Source: Trileptium ribeirensis
Lineage: Eukaryota; Nematoda; Enoplea; Enoplida; Thoracostomopsidae
Direction of reading: 5' to 3'
DNA: 64,000 bases
Assembly (NCBI GenBank): GCA_030248225.1
Contig: JASANE010007089.1
Location: forward strand, 39,234-103,233
Below the pieces are notes generated by a model, which saw only the letters and a program-made list of their open reading frames with translations, was not told the origin of the DNA and did not search any database. Shown here in pieces: positions 1 to 12,164 of this stretch (positions within the stretch are counted from its first letter, which is position 1; each line of letters starts with the position of its first letter). A program made the position numbers and the translations under genes.

Positions 1-1161
1 AAATGAAGTAATCGTATTAATTAAATGTCCTTAAATACTTAATTGTCTCAGAATGATAATATCGAAGGTATAGATTAAGGTTCAGTATGAGAACCATTTT
101 AACATCATTCAGAAGCATTTCACAGTTATTTATTTCTTTCTCCTATCACAAAGAGATTGATAATATCATGTTCCGGTTATAAAAGGATGGAGAGATCCAC
201 GAGTAATCTTTTCGATGACTCAACTGAGATTCAACCATGGGCCTTTTGCTTTCAAGGCTACGGCTGAGAATACACCGCCGCAGGCACAATGAACTCGCGC
301 TGAAACTACGCTATCTCAGTGTGGACGTAAATCTGTCCACTGTGGAGTAGAAAGCAACCGTGTTTCTAGGTCAAACTAAATTTCTCTAAAGCAGAGAATC
401 ACGTCGGACGCACCAACTTAAAAGACCTACGAGTGATCATTCATACTGGACTATATTTAAATCGAGGTTAGAAGTTGGGCCGATGCTCGGCTCGTTTCTT
501 TTAGAGCCCGACCGAGCCGAGCCAGTGCCAATTCTTTATAGCCGGGCCGAGCCTAAACATTCCACCAGAACATGGCAATATATAGACTGTTGGTCCTATA
601 CTTTAATCACACGTGCCGACGCAGGGGCTCAAGGGGATAACCCCTGAGACCTAGGACCCCACCCCTGAGGGTCTGGTCTACCCTACCTTGCCTGCAGACG
701 CCGTACGCTGTCGATCCCATAGGTACTTTTTGCGACCCCTCACCCCCACACCGATATCGTGGCTGCCACCATGAGACGACCTCCCACAACCGACGCGGGC
801 TACCCCACTGGGCCCTCGGAGTGTCAACATATATGACTTTAACAATATTTTAGTTTTTAACTATTATACAAGCTTTGTATGTTGAGTATCTATTGCCGGT
901 ATCATTACTCATTAGAACATGTCGCGGCTAGCATCCTTCGGTCTTTATTGTTCCCCGGTGCAAATCGGACCTTTTCGGTGCTTTAATTTCTGTTGGGACT
1001 TTTTGCTTCCACACTGTTAATTCTAAGACTGCATATACAGTGTTGTATATCCCTTAACATTAAGGATTAATTTCCTGAAAACCACGCAAAGAAAATTTCC
1101 TTCAATAGGACTATTAAATTCTTCCTACACATCAAAAAAAACAAATTTCCAGGATTATTTC
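1..1161. other. gene-free left edge
   Basis: No reading frame here resembles a protein family. A short stretch at about 480-560 is enriched in gccgagc-like words. About 600-820 is clearly more GC-rich than its surroundings, suggesting an old mobile-element fragment. I cannot assign either to a family. Confidence 0.5.
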
Positions 1162-1165
1162 TTAA

Positions 1166-1430
1166 CCCTTTCATGCCCGAATTAATTTGTGTATCGTGCA
1201 ATGTTTGACAAACTCAAGCCCGCGCCACGGATCGAACGCGAAACGCACGCATGAAACTTGTGTACGCAAACCACTGAGCTATCTGAGAGCTGTTGCTCGG
1301 TTCCTTAAGGAACCTCACAATGCGAGCGAACAACAACGCACGTTCAAACGTACGACATACGACATACTCAGTAAACACAACGAGTCGCAATGTGCGTTGG
1401 GTCCATTTGGGCCTAGTGGGCATGAGAGGG
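1166..1430. mobile_element. piggyBac-type MITE, copy 1
   Basis: The element starts with CCCTTTCATGCCC and ends with GGGCATGAGAGGG, a 13-bp inverted repeat with one mismatch. TTAA precedes it and TTAG follows. TTAA targets and CCC ends are hallmarks of piggyBac transposons. The first 19 bases match the left end of the larger piggyBac element at 7328, so the same transposase family probably moved it. A perfect 16-bp palindrome lies at 1299-1314. Confidence 0.85.
1218..1290 (-). other. tRNA-like sequence with Pol III A and B boxes inside MITE copy 1
   Basis: Read on the minus strand, this stretch has an A box of the form TAGCTCAGTGG (complement of 1271-1281) and a B box GTTCGATCC (complement of 1229-1237). 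The spacing and the closing GCGCGGGC end resemble a tRNA. The anticodon arm cannot be folded convincingly, so it is called tRNA-derived (SINE-like) rather than a working tRNA gene. Copies 2 and 3 carry the same at 1514-1586 and 1810-1882. Confidence 0.6.
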
Positions 1431-1461
1431 TTAGTTATGCGATAGGTTAATTTTTAATTAA

Positions 1462-1726
1462 CCCTTTCATGCCCGAATTAATTTGTGTATCGTGCAATGT
1501 TTGACAAACTCAAGCCCGCGCCACGGATCGAACGCGAAACGCACGCATGAAGCTTGTGTACGCAAACCACTGAGCTATCTGAGAGCTGTTGCTCGGTTCC
1601 TTAAGGAACCTCACAATGCGAGCGAACAACAACGCACGTTCAAACGTACGACATACGACATACTCAGTAAACACAACGAGTCGCAATGTGCGTTGGGTCC
1701 ATTTGGGCCTAGTGGGCATGAGAGGG
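1462..1726. mobile_element. piggyBac-type MITE, copy 2
   Basis: Second 265-bp copy, with the same inverted ends and the same internal tRNA-like segment (1514-1586). TTAA lies on its left and TTAG on its right, so the array probably grew by tandem duplication of an existing insertion rather than by independent insertions. Confidence 0.85.
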
Positions 1727-1757
1727 TTAGTTATGCGATAGGTTAATTTTTAATTAA

Positions 1758-2022
1758 CCCTTTCATGCCCGAATTAATTTGTGTATCGTGCAATGTTTGA
1801 CAAACTCAAGCCCGCGCCACGGATCGAACGCGAAACGCACGCATGAAGCTTGTGTACGCAAACCACTGAGCTATCTGAGAGCTGTTGCTCGGTTCCTTAA
1901 GGAACCTCACAATGCGAGCGAACAACAACGCACGTTCAAACGTACGACATACGACATACTCAGTAAACACAACGAGTCGCAATGTGCGTTGGGTCCATTT
2001 GGGCCTAGTGGGCATGAGAGGG
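1758..2022. mobile_element. piggyBac-type MITE, copy 3
   Basis: Third copy. It is the only one flanked by TTAA on both sides (1754-1757 and 2023-2026), as expected for an original piggyBac-type insertion. The internal tRNA-like segment is at 1810-1882. Confidence 0.85.
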
Positions 2023-2026
2023 TTAA

Positions 2027-5000
2027 ATGTTTAATAAGGAAATTTACTTGAGGTATAAGGATATTTTTCTAACGACAAAGTTGCTTTCCGCAAAAAATAT
2101 TTCCCAAAATATAAAGGTATTAAAGAAAAATTTCTTGTTATTTTGTGAGACGAGGTTTCGCCGCAAGATTTGTACTTGATATGATTCCCCTTACTGCGAG
2201 TATTAATTGCCTACCTTTTATCAACGACGATCGTGCTTATATAAATCAGTCCTATTTCAAGCAAATTCTTCGGGATCAAGTATACGATTACAGTTCTCTA
2301 TAATAACCGGTATTACAAAAACATTAAAATAATTGGATACGCTGTATCATTCGAAACCTTCAAAATTAATTTTTAATAAATTTGAACAATTGATACATAA
2401 TGAAAAATTACAACATAATAAAAAAATTAACACGTTCAAGAACACAGATCTGAATTGTCACCTTTGGGTTAAACCAAACGGCGATGACGTTCTGCTGAAG
2501 CGTATGGAACTCTTCAGTTGACGCGTGTTCACCCTGTAGGAACAGTGCATTTCCCGCATTCCTCCTGCATTCTATGATGGGGACAATTCATCGTTCCCCT
2601 TGATATCGTACTCTCCACCAAATCGAAGAGGATACTTTTAGGCAGGATATACTTCAGATGAAGAGTGTCATACTCTTCAACGAAGCATCATCCACTCTTG
2701 GTAAGTCAATACGCAAATGCGTCCATCAATATTACCATGTTTCAAAAGTTGTTGCTTTCATTTAACAAATTATTCTGAAATTTTACACTTGATAGGCAAA
2801 TAGAAGCTTACAAATTCGATAAGGCAGATCCTGTTGTGGATGTTACTAGTGCAAAAACTGGGGAAAGTCGATATGTTTGCGGGATCAAACACATCTATGC
2901 ATGAATATTAGCACCATATTCTACAACATCTGCAGGCCCAAAACAGATCGGCGGAAATGATTCACTTTTTAGTTATTGTAATATTTTCGCTCAAAAGCAT
3001 AATTATTCAGGTGAGCAGCATCAGTTGCCGAGAAGAGGTTGAACAAACTCGTTTTTAGACTAAAATAAAGTTTAATTTAATTTTACTTGAACGTTCAGTT
3101 AGGATCAATCTATTTGCTTAAATTTTCGCGCGTATTCATGTAGCATACTTACCATGACAGCCCAGCCACCAATGGTGTTTTTATATAATGAACGAGAAAT
3201 TAAAAACCCTGGTTACCACACGGCTAAACCTAATGTTGACATGGTTATGTATACATTAGAGGGTCGCTGGATATTACTGGTTTTTCAAACCGCATGTGTA
3301 TTTCAGATGTAACAAGTTTCTCCGTTGATCAAAAAAATCGAAATACAGTATTTGTAGAAACAAACTGCATAAATTTAGGTATAGGTTTGTTCAATGTAAT
3401 ACCATAGTAATTCTGAAATTATTGGTTTCTCCGGTGCAGAATAAGACTTACTAGAGGTCCCACTTTCTAAATAGGTGTGCTATAAATTTTTTGAGCCACA
3501 GCTGGAGCGTAAAACGTGGAAGATTTAAAACCTTTTACTCCTTTTCTAGTTTGGGTTTTGTCGGAACCGCAACAACAAATGATTCTCACCATTTTCCTGG
3601 GTAAACAGATTCCTGTCTGTGATGCTTCAATGTGGTAGCTTTAGGTGCCGAGCGCACTTATGGTAAAGACTAATATCAGGAGTAATATATCGTTTACACT
3701 TCATATAGTTTAGTTCTTCACAAACACCCGATCCTGCTGTGCTTTAATCGTTATGTTCTGGCTCGATGTTTAAAGAATTAATTGTAGCTCGGTAACACTG
3801 TAAATTTAACGTTCGCACCGTAGCAAAAAAACCAGCTACGATGTCTATTCGTGTTCAAAATGAAAATTTGAAAACCAAAGAATTAAGATTTGCAACAAAA
3901 TTCATAAATGTCGCAGCAGACGAATATATCGTTTGCAATTATTTCCACTGAAATCGTTTGTGCGGTTCTAATAATACATCAAATTGAACATTTCTCAATA
4001 AAAATCTTTCGAAAATTTTCGATATCCTGGAGAACGAATGATGACACACAACAGATAGTTTTTGTCTATCTAAAGGACGTTTTCAAAACATTTGTCGAAC
4101 TGACTCGAACTGTACCAACATTCTACTTTCAAAGTTGACGATCGGCGGTCTGAGTATGCATTAACCGAAAGGCCCTGTTGTATCTTTGTGTTGAAACAAA
4201 TAATCATATATATAATTTCAAGCACATTTCAGAGCTAGTAGAGGTTTTATATTGATAAACTAGCGAAGACAGAGAAAATGGACCGAGTGCGGCTAATCTG
4301 TGCTCAGTCACCTCCGAGATTCTAAACAAAGCTTATCACCTTTCAAAGTACCATAAAGACAATAACACACAAGTCATACGATAAGTGAACCCTTACGCCA
4401 TCCATTTCGGGGACATATCGAAATCTAGACCCCATATTTCGACCTACAATGACCAAAAACACGAAGATGTTTAGCTATCTCTCAGATTGTACTGGTTAGG
4501 TTAAAACTGCTTCGATCACAGTGATTAATTAATGTTCATAATGACTAGCTAAAACTATAGTCCAACGATTATACATCTTCGCACAATACACAAATAATAT
4601 TACTAGTTCATGACTGGTTTGCCACGTAATCGAATGTTAAACTTACCAACTGTAGTAGAAGAGACCATTTTTGTTCGTCGTCAACTCCAGATTTCTAGTC
4701 AAGCAACAGTGAAACTTGTACTTTTCTGTATAACTATAAACTTGGTGACAGGTAGCATTTGAAAAAAAATTGTGCAATGATTTCTGTGAGCGTGAGACGT
4801 GAGCAAAAGTTTCGTCCCAAATTCTTAGGTGTTTTCATGGCTGGAATATGTTTATATTCACCTCGTGACGTGCATTCGTTTAATGGATTAGCTGTGGACC
4901 TAGCGCAACTATCAACAGTGTCTTTAGGAGTTTCGGAGACCGCATCGTTCATGAGGTTGGCGTGTCTTTCCCCTCAATGCAGCATGCCGGAAATCCTTGC

Positions 5001-5496
5001 CCAACTCGTTTCGTGTCAGACATTCAAATAACTGTATGCGGACAAAGTTGGTGTACATAGGTAAACTCCGCAAAATATAAAAGAGATAGAGAGACAGAGT
5101 AATTTCTTTACCGCCTTACACTTTTGTCTTCAAGGTACTTTTGGATACCGCAACCCTTGTAAGTATGAGAATAGTTAGACGTCTGGCGAGATGAGGCAAA
5201 TTAGCAGTTTCACCGGACAGACGGCCGGATACCAGTAGAACGTGACCCCGACATCAATGCATATACTTCATTGTTGATATAAAATAAAACTGGGCCGTTA
5301 TTATAATTTATCAGTACGGTCCTGTTCCACCCGCCCGAGGTGCGCTGGGTGATTTTCAAACAGCACTGGAACATTCATGATTCCGAGTTTTAGGTATCCA
5401 GTCGGCCCCACAATGATGAAATGTACAGTTTTGTTGCGTATTATCAATACATAATTGCGTGAGGATGCGAATCGTGAGTGCACGAATGCGCACTCG
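2027..5496. other. gene-free AT-rich stretch
   Basis: Only short open frames (90 aa or less) with no recognisable motifs, no repeats shared with the rest of the window and no convincing exon with splice signals were found. I see nothing that can be named here. Confidence 0.5.
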
Positions 5497-7062
5497 GATG
5501 AGCCGGGGACAGTGGTCAGATCTTTCTCGATTATCCTATAAATTCTGCGGTTTCGGTGCCCTAAGGCTGATCCCGGTGCGCATGCCTGTAAACTATAACG
5601 TTTTCAAACTTGTGTAATACGTGTTGTGTAATGTTGTCAGGACGGGTCAGGGTATTGCACAGAACTTTCGCCGTCCAGGTCCTTCGCGCAATTCGGGCCA
5701 CGATTTTGTGGTGATGTAACCTTCGGGAGTGCCGGTTCTGGCACACAAAAGTATGTATATGACCACGGAACGGATATTATTCATGGTAGTATGTAATGGA
5801 GTTGCAACCATTTGTGAAGAAAATTTAACCGAAATTAAACGGAACATTGTTTTCATGAGGGGTGATTTAAATTTTCAAATTTCAGATTTGTCGACAATAA
5901 GGGCGAATTAAGGTTGCCGAATTATCATTAGTGTTTCCAAGGCTTTCAAAATCACGCAATTTTGTATACCCATCTCTTACACGTAAGTACTTAGGGACCC
6001 CCTTTTAAGCGTTTAAATATCCATTTTTTAAACACCGAATTACTATAAAATAACCAAAACCACCAAATTTTTGGTGCTCCATAGGTTCACAGGGATTCAT
6101 TCTATCTATTCCGTCGAAAACCGGGGCCACCCACCTCCACGGATCCGCACAGAATTCCCTTAACCCACTCGGGATGCAAAAATTACTTACGTCAGGCACC
6201 TAAAACGGCCTCTAGCAATCCATCAATTGGACTTACATCAAAGTCCTTATTTTCACTAGTAGGCGACCCGTCCGCGGCCATAAGCTTTCCCAGCCGCAGA
6301 CTTCTCACTGTTCACCTGACATATTGAATAAACCACAACAACGTAAAAATTTTTGTCGCGCCGAGAGCGCATATAATATATTCTGCTTCGATAAAAGTCT
6401 TGTGCTTCGGGGAAGAAACAAGAAAGAAAAAGGAGGGGGAAGTTACAGGAACACGGGATGTAGGAAAACTGATGGAAGTTGTGAGACAAATGGAAAGCAT
6501 AAACCCGCTGGAATGTGAAGGTCTACCAGGAGATAGTCGCGACCACCGTCAACAGTAGTGCAAAATTTTACCATGGATCCAACCTAAACTCTAAGGCTGC
6601 CCTTATGAGATTTTTAACCAATATGTACTAGACCAACCATAACCTAAAGGCGTACTCTCACGCCGTGCAGCCACGGTAGAGAGCCCCGTCGATTTTAACG
6701 ATAGCCGATGGCCTCTGCGGTCCGAGCGGAAAAATTGAAACGCTATGAGATCACAGGCAGTCCTCTCTCCCAACTAAACATTTTCAAGGGCGCCACTGGT
6801 GGATCGTAATTCATTAAATTTTAGTTTTGGTAAACAGTGAAATTTTTAGGTTCATCATGAGTTGGTCATGAGCGGGTGGCTCCAGGATCGACAGACCGAT
6901 CAGGTGAAAGGAAGATATGGGCCTCCACAGAGCTACGCAGAGTAAACAAAACCGGAAAAGGACGTTGTTATTTGCAAACTGGGCAGAGGCAAAATTTCTA
7001 ACGAAGTAACAGAAGGGGCCTCTGATGAAGCTTCCTGAAAATCCGACTTCGTGCCCTATTGA
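5497..7062. repeat. 1.55-kb dispersed repeat, copy A
   Basis: This block is nearly colinear with 9933-11492. The offset is 4436 bp at the start and 4432 bp at the end, so there are almost no indels, though there are scattered substitutions. Open frames in both copies are below 100 aa and carry stops, so it looks non-coding. It contains the sequence CGCCGTGCAGCCACGGTAG at about 6660-6680, a small stem-loop motif that also occurs in the flanking repeats of copy B. Unlike copy B it has no 0.2-kb direct repeats at its ends. Its class is not known; an LTR-element interior or a non-autonomous element is possible. Confidence 0.8.
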
Positions 7063-7323
7063 GATTTTTGACTATTGTATAGGATTCCACATGTGTGCTC
7101 TCACGCCGGTTAGACACGATAGTGGTTTCGTCACATTTTAGAGAGATAGTAAAACCTTAATTGGGTGGACGCGGTCATCCCAATGCGGAGTGACGTCTCA
7201 CCGCCCTGCTGACATTACCCTTCCTCCAGCTCCCTACATAGGCTTCATCGGGTAAGGCAATTTTCACAGTTCGGTAAACACAAAACATTTCACGGTACAG
7301 AATTCTTTTTTCAAAATTGTTAG
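7063..7323. other. spacer between repeat copy A and piggyBac element
   Basis: No gene is seen. A degenerate relative of the cgccgtgcagccacggtag motif occurs near 7100 (ctcacgccggttagacacg), so this may be the decayed edge of the neighbouring repeat. Confidence 0.4.
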
Positions 7324-7720
7324 TTAACCCTTTCATGCCCGAATTATATTTCAAATAAATAAAAAAATGTTTATTTATATATAAATGGTGTAACACTGAT
7401 GATATATCCAATAAGAATAAAATTTGTTGAATTCTGTCCCCCCCTAGAATATCGGGAGCACTTGCCAAACGGCATGTCCGGGCGGTCTTGGGACCTGAAG
7501 CACTTCGCCTGACAACCAAAATATACAACAGAACAGACCGATGAAATCAGCAAAATCCATGGTTTTGTGGGTTAAATCACAAGTTACAATCAGTAATGTT
7601 ATAAATATCTTGCCACTTGTACGTTACACACTGAGGTCGAAGCAGTTTGACGATTTGCAACTAACACTATACAACCGACGAGTGTTATTTGCACACCCTA
7701 CCATTACCTATAAATACCCA

Positions 7721-8497
7721 TTACAAATACTTCACATGCAAGTTTTTACTATCTAGTGTATACAGTTTACTTTTGTAGTGAATGCTATGAGACGCATTAA
7801 CTGAGCATGAGAAAGAATTCTTACTGGAAAGATACCGTTTGTACAATTCAAACCTATTGCGCGACATAACACCTGCAACAAACGGTACCCTGGTGGCATC
7901 TTCCCATGCCATTCTATAATATGGTAGACGCAAAGCAGCAAAATATATCAGAATTCCGAAATATTGCTGCATTTCAGCAACTGTAGCATTCAACGCTACG
8001 CCATCCTTCTGAACTGCGTAATTATTACTTTGAACCACTAAATTTTGAAAGATTTCGGACGAAAAAATCATATCGAAATACTGGTGAATCTGCCTAAGAG
8101 GCTCAATGTCAATAAGTTCGCCGTGAGCGACGTGCCCAGTGTTTCGAGGAATACTGAGTTTGTTTCGCCAACGATATTCTGGTGCCGAACCTTTAACTTT
8201 TTTAGGAGGCGATGCCAGCTCCGCTTGATGATTATCTGTATCTTCTTCATCTCCAGAAGCATCTGAATTACTGTCTTCAAATTCTAAACCATCGTCATTT
8301 AGCACTTAGTCAGGATCTAAATCACTGTCATTCTCTGGATCCAAACCAAATTTGTTGATATTGTATAGATCTTCTTCCTCGCCTTCTGAACAATTATCTG
8401 CATCGGATACGTCGCCCGACGGTGGTACTAATGCTATTTGAGCAAATTTTTTGCTATTTTTATTACTACGAATTTCAAAGCTAGCATCTAACGGCAT
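7721..8497 (-). pseudogene. piggyBac transposase, N-terminal half only
   Basis: The frame starts at an ATG at 8497. It runs through an acidic Asp/Glu/Ser-rich N-terminal region typical of piggyBac transposases. One in-frame TAA near 8307 interrupts it, and it ends at a stop at 7721. The second part carries the family's conserved stretch before the catalytic core: an FGILIYFAALRLP-like helix, then MSRNRFELYKRYL (compare the MSRxRFxxxxRxL box). The three catalytic aspartates of the RNase H-like core come after this point in the family, and no frame for them exists in the remaining 390 bp to the element end. About 260 codons remain of a usual 550-600. It is inactive, through nonsense mutation plus loss of the core. 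Confidence 0.85.
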
Positions 8498-8948
8498 TTT
8501 GAATAAATAAAAGATCTGAGATAAAGTATTGTAAATCATTAGACACGTATTAATATCGGAATGCAAAAAGGATCGTTAGAAACGCTTGCCACGTGAATGA
8601 GCCACTCTAGATCACCGCACTAAGTTTACTTCCCACCCATTGCTTTTGCGAGGGTCATGGGGATAGCAGTAACCCAGCTTATAAACATGATAGAGAAGCG
8701 CTTCAGTAAGTGGGATCCCAAATACCTTTGGACCTTGGAAGTAACGATAAATAGCGAAAAATTGCAAGGAAAATAATACTACAACCATGTATACATACAA
8801 CCATGCATCGAAATCTGTGCATACGTTAATGTTTTACGCTGGTTTAAAATATTTCGAGCACTAAAACGCAGCGGTACTTGGGAACACTGCATTGTGAGCA
8901 ACCAGAGACTTCTACACACTGGCCAAAACATCAATGAATTTCCGGAAA

Positions 8949-9455
8949 TGCCTTTTGGCAAACACTAATATCGCACATGGCAATGCTGTAGTTTGCTGGA
9001 ATTTGTGGAAATGTGTGTATATATGACATGTACATTATTTTTTTATCGTTTACCTCAAATTAGGCTAGATTTGTTACACATTCTAGTTTTACCGAGACAT
9101 CCCGGAAATGCCAATTGGCATGCAACAATTAAAGGATCAGTGTGTGCTTTCCATCGGCAATGCAACAATATTTATACTTTCACATTAAAGCTCCAACGTT
9201 TTTCTATCAAATATATTTTTTGTAGTGGACTGATGCTTTCCAGTACGTCATAATATCAGCAAAAAGTAGTTAAGTCAAACCTCGAAAATCACCACACAAA
9301 ATTAAAACTGTAAAACCCACATGTTTTGTTTTTCCACTCGTTAGCTATGTAAATATATTATGCTTAATGTTGCCAATTGGCATGAACGGGCGTTTGGGTG
9401 GTGAACATTGACATTTCACAATAATGAGCAATTTAACCCTGGATGCCGATCGGCA
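8949..9455. promoter_or_regulatory. subterminal palindromes of the piggyBac element
   Basis: Four copies of TGCC(N4)GGCA lie at 8949-8960, 9109-9120, 9371-9382 and 9444-9455. A fifth is at 7463-7474 near the other end. Several sit next to a CCGGAAA or TTTCCGGG word, so the extended unit is about 19 bp. Repeated subterminal motifs are where transposases of this class commonly bind; the role here is inferred. Confidence 0.5.
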
Positions 9456-9477
9456 TTTCCGGGCATGAAAGGGTTAA

Positions 9478-9718
9478 GGAACATGATGGCAATCACGGAA
9501 CGGCCAAAGTTGTACAAATGACCACCGACTTGAAGTAAACGTAGCAGTGTTACTCAATGCTGAAGAACCACAAAAAGAGAAAGAGATGGAGTTAGCTGCG
9601 ACCACAGAGAATTGTGTAACTCAAAAGTTCACTGAGACTGCTTCCGAGTAGTCGAGACTACATTCGTGAGATCGTAAACGGAGCAAGCTCTCTAAAGTTA
9701 ATTAAAAATTTTAAGAGG
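9478..9718. other. spacer between piggyBac element and repeat copy B
   Basis: No gene, motif or repeat is recognised in this stretch. Confidence 0.4.
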
Positions 9719-9936
9719 TGGATTGTGACGCCGTGCACCCACGGTAGGGAACCCTCGTCGGCACCTCAGTTTTAACATCGATAGTAAGGAAGGCAGGCAA
9801 CGCATTCCCGTACCCAAGAGCCGGGGCATTGTCTTTCCGGCTTCGGTAAGACCATTCGTCCCCAGTCAGTCTCAGTGTAAATCCTTTTCTTACTCTAAAA
9901 TTATAAATTTAAATCATGGTCTGATCAATGATGATG
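9719..9936. repeat. left direct repeat flanking copy B
   Basis: About 218 bp beginning TGGATTGTGACGCC recurs at 11493-11696 with scattered substitutions. One gap of about 16 bp lies in the right copy, after the CACC of the start region. The two bracket the 1.55-kb block as LTRs would, but the ends do not read TG...CA and no target duplication is evident. Confidence 0.75.
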
Positions 9937-11492
9937 AGCCGGGGACAGTGGTCAGATCTTTTTCGATTATCCTGTAAGTTCTGCGGTTTCGGTGCCCTAA
10001 GGCTGATCCCGGTGCGCATCCGTGTAAACTATAACGTGTTCAAACTTGTGTAATACGTGTTGAGTAATGTTGTCAAGACGGGTCAGGGTATTGCACAGAA
10101 CTTTCGCCATCCAGGTCCTTCGCACAATTCGGGCCACGATTTTGTTGTGATGTAACCTTCGGGAGTGTCGGTTCTGGCACACAAAAGTATGTATATGACC
10201 ACGGAAGGGATATTATTCATGGTAGTATGTAATGGAGTTGCAACCATTTGTGAAGAAAATTTAACCGAAATTAAAGGGAACATTGTTTTCATGAGGGGTG
10301 ATTTGAATTTTCAAATTTCAGATTTGTCGACAATATGGGCGAATTAGGGTTGCCGAATTATCATTAGTATTTCCAAGGCTTTCAAAATCAAGCAATTCTG
10401 TATACCCATCTGTTACACGTAAGTACTTAGAGACCCCCATTTAAGCGTTTAAACATCCATATTTTAAACACCGAATTACTATAAAATAACCAAAACCCCC
10501 AAATTTTTGGTGCTCCACAGGTTCACAGGGATTCATTCTATCTATTCCGTCGAAAACCGGGGCCACCCACCCCCACGGATCCGCACAGAATTCCCTTAAC
10601 CCACTCGGGATGCAAAAATTACCTACGTCAGGCACCTAAAACGGCCTCTAGCAATCCATCAATTGGACTTACATCAAAATCCTTATTTTCACTAGTAGGC
10701 GACCTGCCCCGGCCATAAGCTTTCCCAGCCGCCGACTTCTCACTGTTCACCTGAAATATTGAATAAACCACAACAACGTATAGAATTTTGTCGCGCCGCG
10801 GGCGCTTATAATATATTCTGCTTCGATAAAAGCCTTGTGCTAAGGGGGAGAAACAAGAAAGAAAAAGGAGGGGGAAGTTACAGGAACACAGGATGTAGGA
10901 AAACTGATGGAAGTTATGAGACAAATGGAAAGCATAAACCCGCTGGAATGTGAAGGTCTACCAGGAGATAGTCGCGACCACCGTCAACAGTAGTGCAAAA
11001 TTTTACCAGTGGATCCAACCTAAATTCTAAGGCTGCCCTTATGAGATTTTTAACCAATATGTAGTAGACCAACCATAACCCTAAAGGCGTACTCTCACGC
11101 CGTGCAGTTACCGTAGAGAGCCCCGTCGATTTTAACGATAGCCGATGGACTCTGCGGTCCAAGCGGAAAAATTGGCACGCTGTGAGATCACAGGCAGCCC
11201 TCTCTCCCAACTAAACATTTTCCAGGGCGCCACTGGCGGATCATAATTCATTTAATTTTTGTTTTGGTCAACAGTGAAATTTTTAGGTTCATCATGAGTT
11301 GGTGATGGTGGCTCTAGGATCGACAGACCGATCAGGTGAAAGGAAAACATGGGCCTCCACAGAGCTACGCAGAGTAAACAAAACCAGAAAAGGACGTTGT
11401 TATTTGCAAACTGGGCAGAGGCAAAATTTCTAACGAAGTAACAGAAGGGGCCTCCGATGAAGCTTCCCAAAAATCCGAGTTCGTGCCCTATT
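9937..11492. repeat. 1.55-kb dispersed repeat, copy B
   Basis: Second copy of the block at 5497-7062, in the same orientation. It contains the same short broken frames, which argues against coding function. Its edges coincide with the inner edges of the 0.2-kb direct repeats, and copy A consists of just this interior. The interior therefore behaves as a discrete unit. Confidence 0.8.
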
Positions 11493-11696
11493 TGGATTGT
11501 GACGCCATGCACCCGTCGGCACATCAGTTTTAACATCGATAGTAAGGAAGGCAGGCAACGCATTCCTGTACCCAATAGCCGGGGCATTGTCTTTCCGGCT
11601 TCGGTAACACCATTCGTCCCCATTCAGCCTCAGTGTAAATCATTTTCTTACTCTAAAATTATAAATTTAAATCATGGTCTGATCAATGATGATAAG
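11493..11696. repeat. right direct repeat flanking copy B
   Basis: Diverged copy of 9719-9936, lacking about 16 bp near its start. Similarity ends at about 11696, where the left copy runs on into the copy B interior. Confidence 0.75.
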
Positions 11697-12164
11697 ACGT
11701 TCGCAGGTGACTCTAGGCTCGTTGAATATGATGTAGAGTATTAACACGAAAAGTAAAAGAGTACGTGAGCATTGGCTACCAGGAGGGTTAATCGCTAGTG
11801 AATAGTCGGATACGTATCTATTCTGCGGCATGTTAAACGAGGAGATGAAACTCGAGGGTGGAGAGTTAATTTTCGTTAAGCGTATAGTGGGTTGGAGCTA
11901 GCAGGAATTCTCATCTCGAGTAAAGTTCCTTTCGGGTACCCTGGTGTGTTTGTTGCCCTGTATCATATCATTGTATGATTGTTATGTATTTTAAAGCATA
12001 CAAGTACCAATTCTAAAATAATATAAGGTTGACGTGTTAAATCCGTGCCTATGCGATATGTAGCTTTAATGTGATCAAAATTTACAGGTCAAATTTATTA
12101 GGTATTAGCAAAACAATAGCACGATACTAGGAAGCTTGAACAAATCCGTTAGAAAATTTAGTGA
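11697..12164. other. gene-free spacer
   Basis: No reading frame or repeat that I can name is present. Confidence 0.4.

Larger units (their letters stand above)
1162..2026. repeat. three tandem 296-bp units, each holding a piggyBac-type MITE
   Basis: The same 296-bp unit occurs three times head to tail, with starts at 1165, 1461 and 1757 and only a few substitutions between copies. Each unit is a 265-bp MITE plus a spacer of about 31 bp. The outer flanks of the array are TTAA (1162-1165 and 2023-2026). The 87-90-aa open frames inside each unit are by-products of the repeat and have no coding signature. Confidence 0.92.
7324..9477. mobile_element. piggyBac transposon, internally deleted
   Basis: A 2146-bp element (7328-9473) is flanked by TTAA on both sides (7324-7327 and 9474-9477). 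It has perfect 14-bp terminal inverted repeats, CCCTTTCATGCCCG at the left and its complement at the right. These are textbook piggyBac ends and target duplication. Inside, on the minus strand, is the N-terminal half of a piggyBac transposase. Five 12-bp palindromes of the form TGCC(N4)GGCA lie near the ends (one left, four right) and may bind transposase. The element cannot be autonomous because the catalytic domain is missing. Confidence 0.9.

Noticed and set aside
1187..2051. Three plus-strand 87-90-aa frames and three minus-strand 69-aa frames
   Set aside because: They are identical because they lie in tandem MITE copies; no domain, and the inverted ends and tRNA-like core explain the sequence.
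7019..7037. CTGATGA...GAAA words resembling a hammerhead ribozyme core
   Set aside because: Stem II would be only two base pairs, and the second copy of the repeat (near 11455) has lost the core CTGATGA.
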